Below are positions 33,521 to 37,421 of a DNA stretch of 37,421 bases, piece by piece (the first letter of the stretch is position 1; each line of letters begins with the position of its first letter). Below the pieces are notes generated by a model. The model saw only the letters and a list, made by a program, of their open reading frames with translations, was not told where the DNA came from and did not search any database. Source of the DNA: Gluconobacter sp. P1C6_b (GTDB lineage: Bacteria; Pseudomonadota; Alphaproteobacteria; Acetobacterales; Acetobacteraceae); the NCBI RefSeq assembly GCF_018811945.1, contig NZ_JACRVU010000027.1, forward strand, positions 1 through 37,421, read 5' to 3'. The position numbers were made by a program, and so were the translations under genes.

Positions 33521-36500
33521 CAGGCGATTTCCTTCTGACGCGATGTGCGGTTGTGGAGGATTGCGTAGACGCAGGGAACAAAGAGAAGAGTCGAGATTGT
33601 TGCGACGATCAGGCCACCAATCACGGCGCGGCCGAGGGGCGCGTTGGTCGAGTTCGATGTCGCCATCGGAATCATGCCCACGACCATGGCCAGCGCGGTC
33701 ATGATGACCGGACGGATACGACCATACCCGGCTTCGATAGCAGCTTTAAGCGCATCGCCGTGGATTTCGAGGCGTTCACGGGCAAAGGACACCACGAGGA
33801 TCGAGTTCGCGGTTGCGGTTCCCATGCACATGATGGCGCCCGTCAGGGCCGGCACGGACAGGCGTGTCTGTGTGAGGAACAGAGCCCATGCGATGCCGCC
33901 GAGTGCTCCCGGCAGAGCCGTGATGATGATGAACGGGTCCAGCCAGGACTGAAAATTCACCACGATCAGCAGATAGATCAGGACGATCGAGATCGCGAGA
34001 CCGAGGATGAGCTGCTTGTAGGCGCCTGCCATTGTCGTGGCCTGACCATGTATGTCCACAGCCGTTGAGCGCGGCAGGTTGTGAGCGTCCTTGGCGACGA
34101 CGTGGCGAACCTGATCAAGCACCGAACCCAGATCCTTGCCTTCGACGTTCACATAGATGTCGATCTCGGACATGGAGTTGTAGTGCGAGACCTCACCCGG
34201 AGTGCCAGTTGCGACGACATCGGCAATGGCGCCCATGAGCTGGATCTTGTCGTTCGGGTCACCGTCTCCTTTATCTACCGGAATGGTCAGGAGATCAGAC
34301 AGGTGGGTCAGCTGGTCCTGTGACGTATAGACGTTCAGCGGGAACGTCACGTTGTCGACTGGATCAAGCCAGAACTGCGGATCAACGACGACCGAGCCGG
34401 ACAGCGTTAACAGTTCGTTGGTGGCGAGATCAGCTTCAGTAACGCCTGTTGCCTGGCTGAAGGTACGGTTACCATTCACCATCAGCGTTGGCGTGGACAT
34501 TGTCTGCTGGATATTTACGTCTGCCGTGCCCGGGACCTGGCGAATCAGCCCGATCAGGTGCTTGGCATAGTTGTAGTTCTCCATGGCATCCGGGCCGGAA
34601 AGCTGGATGTCGATGGGAGCAGCGGAACCGAAGTTCAGGATCTTGTTCGTCAGATCCGCAGGCTGGAAGGTGAAGACCGTTCCCGGGAAGCGCTTGGAGA
34701 GATCTTTACGCAGGAGGGCACGGTAATCCCAGACTGGGGATTCAGAGTTCTTCAGGGCGATCGTCAGATCGCAATCCTGCGTCCCGACAGACGGGGTCGG
34801 GATGAAGGCCTGGTTATGCGGTCCTTCTGGAAGGCCGCAGTTCGAGATGATGTTCTCGACCTTGCCTGGCAGAAGCTGGTTGATGCGGTCATCCACGAGG
34901 GCGGCAATCCGGCCTGCGACTTCAATACGCGTTCCGAGCGGTGCGCGCATGTGCATCTGAAGGGCATCGGATTTCACTTCGGGGAAGAAGTCCCGTCCTG
35001 CGACTAAATATAGCCCCATGGATGCGATGGAAAGTAGCATGAAGACGCCGACAAAAGCGCCACGGCGTTCCACGCAGCGTGTGAGGATCGTGTTGTATCC
35101 TTCACGGAAGCTGGTGAAGCGTGCCTCGAAGCCCTTCTGGAAGCGGCTGAAGAAGCCGGACGGCGGACGCTGGGTCGCATGCGGATTCGAGATATCGATC
35201 GCAGAGTCGTGAATTCCGTGCGGGTCTTCATCCGGGCCGGGGGCGCCGACGGGGTGATGCACATGTCCTGCGAGAAGGTACTTCGCCATGGTCGGAACAA
35301 GGGTTCGCGACAGGATGAAGGACGCGATCATCGCGAACATGATGGCAAGAGCCATCGGCATGAACAGGTAACCTGCAACGCCATCGAGTTCAAACAGCGG
35401 CAGCCAGACAATGCAGATACAAGTCGTGGAGACGAAAGTCGCAATAACGATCTGGTTCGCTGCGTCGATAATCGCAGTTTCGAGATCCTTGCCCATTTCG
35501 AGATGGGTATCGATGTTCTCGATCATCACCGTAGCGTCGTCGACGAGAATACCGACTGCAAGCGCGAGACCACCAAGCGTCATGACGTTGATCGACTGAC
35601 CGGCCCATCCAAGAGCGATGATCGAGCACAGGATGGCGAGCGGAATCGAGGTCGCAATAATGACTGTCGAGCGCCAGGAACCGAGGAAGAGCAGAACCAC
35701 GATACCGGTCAGGAACGACGCGGTGATCATTTCCTGAACCACATCCTTGATCTGATCCTTCACCATAATGGAGGCGTCGGACAGGATGGAGATATGGACG
35801 TCAGGCGGCAGGATCGCTTTCAGGCGTGGGAGCAGGGCCTTGGTCGCTGCGACAACGTCGAGCGTCGAGGCTGTTCCGCCCTTCTGCGTGATGATTTCAA
35901 CGCCCTGGCGGCCCTTAACGAGAACCAGATTCGTCTGGGGATGCCCGCCACGATACACATCTGCAACATCGCGGATATAGATCACGGCATTCCCGACGCG
36001 CTTCACCGGAATGCTGCCAATGTCTTCCATCGACTCAGGTGTCGCATTCGTCTGCACCATCCAGTCGGTCGCGTCGATCTTCTGGTCACCTGCGGGAAGA
36101 ACGATGTTCTGAGCTGTTAGGGCCGCTTGAACGTCAGAGGCCGTCAGGTGATGAGCGAGGAGCTGCTTCTGGATGAGGGACACCATCACGAAGCTGTCCA
36201 TACCACCATACGGATGCGCTACGACTGCGCCAGGAACCGTCGCGAGGAGTGGCCGTACTCGAATAACGCCGAGTTTGAACAAGTCAGATGGTGTCTGCTT
36301 GTCGGAAGTCATTTGAAGCGCAATGACAGGAACCTGCGATGGGTTCAGGGCCACAATCATTGGCGCAGGCACTTTGGGAGGCAGTCCCAGCAGGACCGTC
36401 TGGGCAATGGCCGTGACCTCAGCTTCAGCAGTTCCGACCGGAGTGCCCGGCTGGAAATAGAGGTTCACGATCGAGCGGCCGTAATAGGAGTTGGACTCCA

Positions 36501-36744
36501 TATGCTCGATATTCTGAACGGTCGTGGTAACGGCCAGTTCGAAGTTATAGGTAATACGGCCTGCAAACTGTTGAGGCAAAAGCCCCGGATAAGTCCAGAT
36601 TGCCGCAACGACCGGTATCTTGATGTCTGGAAAAACATCGGTCGGCGTCTTGAGGATCGACATCACGCCAAGCAGCACGATCATGATCGACAGGACGACA
36701 AAGGTGAGCGGTCGCCTTAGCGCGGTGACGACGATGGCATTCAT
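33520..36744 (-). CDS. RND-family multidrug efflux permease
   Basis: A 1074-residue, 12-helix proton antiporter. The HAE1-type signatures are visible: N-terminal TPTDVFPDIKIPVV, SNSYYGRSIVNLYFQPGT, and helix 4 GILVDDATVMIENI with the paired Asp residues of proton relay (about 395-400). In the second half are FVPCVYAI and NSILVVSFARERLEIHGDAL. There is a His/Pro/Asp-rich cytoplasmic loop at about residues 490-520 (HVHHPVGAPGPDEDPHGIHD). The substrate is unknown; metal-RND methionine motifs were not noticed. First gene of an operon with the adaptor (1-base overlap) and channel. The upstream 200 bases are AT-rich and should hold the promoter. Confidence 0.93.
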   Translation of the reverse strand: MNAIVVTALRRPLTFVVLSIMIVLLGVMSILKTPTDVFPDIKIPVVAAIWTYPGLLPQQFAGRITYNFELAVTTTVQNIEHMESNSYYGRSIVNLYFQPGTPVGTAEAEVTAIAQTVLLGLPPKVPAPMIVALNPSQVPVIALQMTSDKQTPSDLFKLGVIRVRPLLATVPGAVVAHPYGGMDSFVMVSLIQKQLLAHHLTASDVQAALTAQNIVLPAGDQKIDATDWMVQTNATPESMEDIGSIPVKRVGNAVIYIRDVADVYRGGHPQTNLVLVKGRQGVEIITQKGGTASTLDVVAATKALLPRLKAILPPDVHISILSDASIMVKDQIKDVVQEMITASFLTGIVVLLFLGSWRSTVIIATSIPLAILCSIIALGWAGQSINVMTLGGLALAVGILVDDATVMIENIDTHLEMGKDLETAIIDAANQIVIATFVSTTCICIVWLPLFELDGVAGYLFMPMALAIMFAMIASFILSRTLVPTMAKYLLAGHVHHPVGAPGPDEDPHGIHDSAIDISNPHATQRPPSGFFSRFQKGFEARFTSFREGYNTILTRCVERRGAFVGVFMLLSIASMGLYLVAGRDFFPEVKSDALQMHMRAPLGTRIEVAGRIAALVDDRINQLLPGKVENIISNCGLPEGPHNQAFIPTPSVGTQDCDLTIALKNSESPVWDYRALLRKDLSKRFPGTVFTFQPADLTNKILNFGSAAPIDIQLSGPDAMENYNYAKHLIGLIRQVPGTADVNIQQTMSTPTLMVNGNRTFSQATGVTEADLATNELLTLSGSVVVDPQFWLDPVDNVTFPLNVYTSQDQLTHLSDLLTIPVDKGDGDPNDKIQLMGAIADVVATGTPGEVSHYNSMSEIDIYVNVEGKDLGSVLDQVRHVVAKDAHNLPRSTAVDIHGQATTMAGAYKQLILGLAISIVLIYLLIVVNFQSWLDPFIIITALPGALGGIAWALFLTQTRLSVPALTGAIMCMGTATANSILVVSFARERLEIHGDALKAAIEAGYGRIRPVIMTALAMVVGMIPMATSNSTNAPLGRAVIGGLIVATISTLLFVPCVYAILHNRTSRQKEIA

Positions 36745-37173
36745 TCAGCTCGGTTCCCAACAGGGTTTCAGCAAGGAAGGGAAACCAGGACGATACGGAT
36801 CTTGAAATACAACGTCTTTTAAATCGTGATTTATGGAATATTTTTTACTATTTCCCTTAAGATAACAAATTATTTATACTTTTTTGATTCTTTTGTAATG
36901 ATTTCTGTAGTTTTACTAATATTAAAAATCATCGATTTCCATAAGATTGGTGGAGAGCCTGTCCGGCTGCCCATGAGAGGCGGGCAGGGGGGCATGTTGC
37001 CGGAATATTGGGCGCCGATCACGCCGGCTGTCTGCGGCGCAGTGCTATCCCGACCGCGCAGCAGCTCCGGCGTAATATCAGATGAGATTGGTAAATACCC
37101 GATCAGGACGGGTCGGCCATGAGATCCAGCTGATAATCCTACTGGTCCTGCGATCGTGTCTGCCGCAGCACAT
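36745..37173. other. AT-rich efflux promoter region, then unassigned GC-rich sequence
   Basis: Bases 36745-36945 are markedly AT-rich and should contain the promoter of the efflux operon on the minus strand; TTGTTA (about 36869-36864) is a possible -35 with no good -10. From about 36950 the composition turns GC-rich up to the IS. This second part is open in more than one frame, and I could not assign it to any family. A hairpin-forming CTGCCC/GGGCAG pair lies near 36967-36987. Confidence 0.4.
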
Positions 37174-37421
37174 GGAGGGTTCGAAAAACCTTCTGGATTT
37201 GAGGGTTCCTCTGTGATTCCATCTCTCCTGCGTTGATTGGGGATGATGGCAGATGAAGCAGCCGAGTTTCTTTGATGTTGAAGAGCGGCTGGCCCGGTTA
37301 AGCGGGCTTGGCGATCAGCTTGAGGCATTTTCCCGGACTGTGGATTTTGAGGTGTTCCGCCCCGATCTGGAGAAGGCTCTGGCCTATTCAGATGGGAGCA
37401 AAGGTGGACGACCGCCGTTTG
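37174..37421 (+). mobile_element. IS5-family insertion sequence, left part
   Basis: The leader before the transposase start begins GGAGGGTTCGAAAAACC (37174 on), which resembles the GGAAGGTGCGAA-type terminal repeat of IS5-group elements, about 80 bases before the ATG. The exact end is inferred; the right terminal repeat is outside the window. Confidence 0.55.
37253..37421 (+). CDS. IS5-family transposase, N-terminal fragment cut by window edge
   Basis: From ATG 37253 an open frame of 56 codons runs off the edge, starting MKQPSFFDVEERLARLSGLG and ending with a SKGGRPPF motif. This N-terminus (MKQxxFFDxxxRL, then a VDFExFRPxLE segment and KGGRPPF) is that of IS5-group transposases (about 330-350 residues when complete). 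It differs from the element at the left edge, so the window is bounded by two unlike IS5-family elements. Intactness cannot be judged. Confidence 0.88.
   Translation, partial: MKQPSFFDVEERLARLSGLGDQLEAFSRTVDFEVFRPDLEKALAYSDGSKGGRPPF

Noticed and set aside
36870-37328. 152-codon minus-strand frame across the IS leader
   Set aside because: It crosses the likely IS end and the transposase start, has no ribosome site or family motif, and the plus strand is also open there.

Overview
The window looks like chromosomal sequence of an acetic acid bacterium (Acetobacteraceae), most probably Gluconobacter or a close relative. I infer this from the high-GC coding style, a type II NADH dehydrogenase, a Hint_2-type secreted or surface protein, a NodT-type RND efflux operon, and two IS5-family transposase starts of the kind common in that group. 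The assignment comes from recognising protein families by eye, not from a search.

Layout. Positions 1-245 hold the end of an IS5-family element, followed by a wrecked aldehyde dehydrogenase gene (353-960). A tautomerase (1153-1560) converges on a very large minus-strand gene (1616-6867). This gene encodes, in order, a lamin-tail-like domain, a Gly/Ser/Asp linker, an OB-like domain, an ExeM/NucH-type extracellular nuclease, a Hint autoprocessing domain, two tandem repeat modules and a glycosyltransferase. It is broken by one -1 frameshift in a run of six G. Next come a small lipoprotein, a secreted Yellow/royal-jelly-family beta-propeller, a DUF2075 P-loop ATPase and a YbaK deacylase. A triosephosphate-isomerase-family enzyme follows, overlapping a DeoR regulator; by motif it resembles the EryH/LerI branch of tetrulose-phosphate isomerases.

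Positions 12291-17144 hold an alpha-E protein plus a circularly permuted ATP-grasp protein, divergent from a transglutaminase-like protease plus a zinc metallopeptidase. This is a recognised but functionally obscure peptide-ligation/proteolysis gene set. Three central-metabolism genes on the minus strand follow, each probably its own unit: type II NADH dehydrogenase, succinate-semialdehyde-type dehydrogenase and phosphoglucomutase. Then comes an acyl-CoA-dehydrogenase-like flavoprotein.

Positions 24046-30691 form an accessory redox/regulatory island: the scrap of a TonB receptor gene, an MFS exporter and a divergent TetR regulator (sharing a -35 element, with a near-perfect 44-bp operator), an SDR, a SRPBCC protein, a BdcA-like SDR, an aldo/keto reductase, a DUF1348 NTF2-like protein and a GlxA-type AraC regulator.

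Positions 30745-36744 encode a three-gene RND efflux operon (permease, HlyD-type adaptor, NodT outer-membrane lipoprotein; transcribed right to left). An AT-rich upstream region separates it from a second IS5-family transposase that runs off the right edge. No tRNA, rRNA or CRISPR array was seen.

The strongest candidates for something undescribed are the nuclease-Hint-glycosyltransferase fusion with its homopolymer frameshift, and the compact operator-promoter between the MFS and TetR genes.
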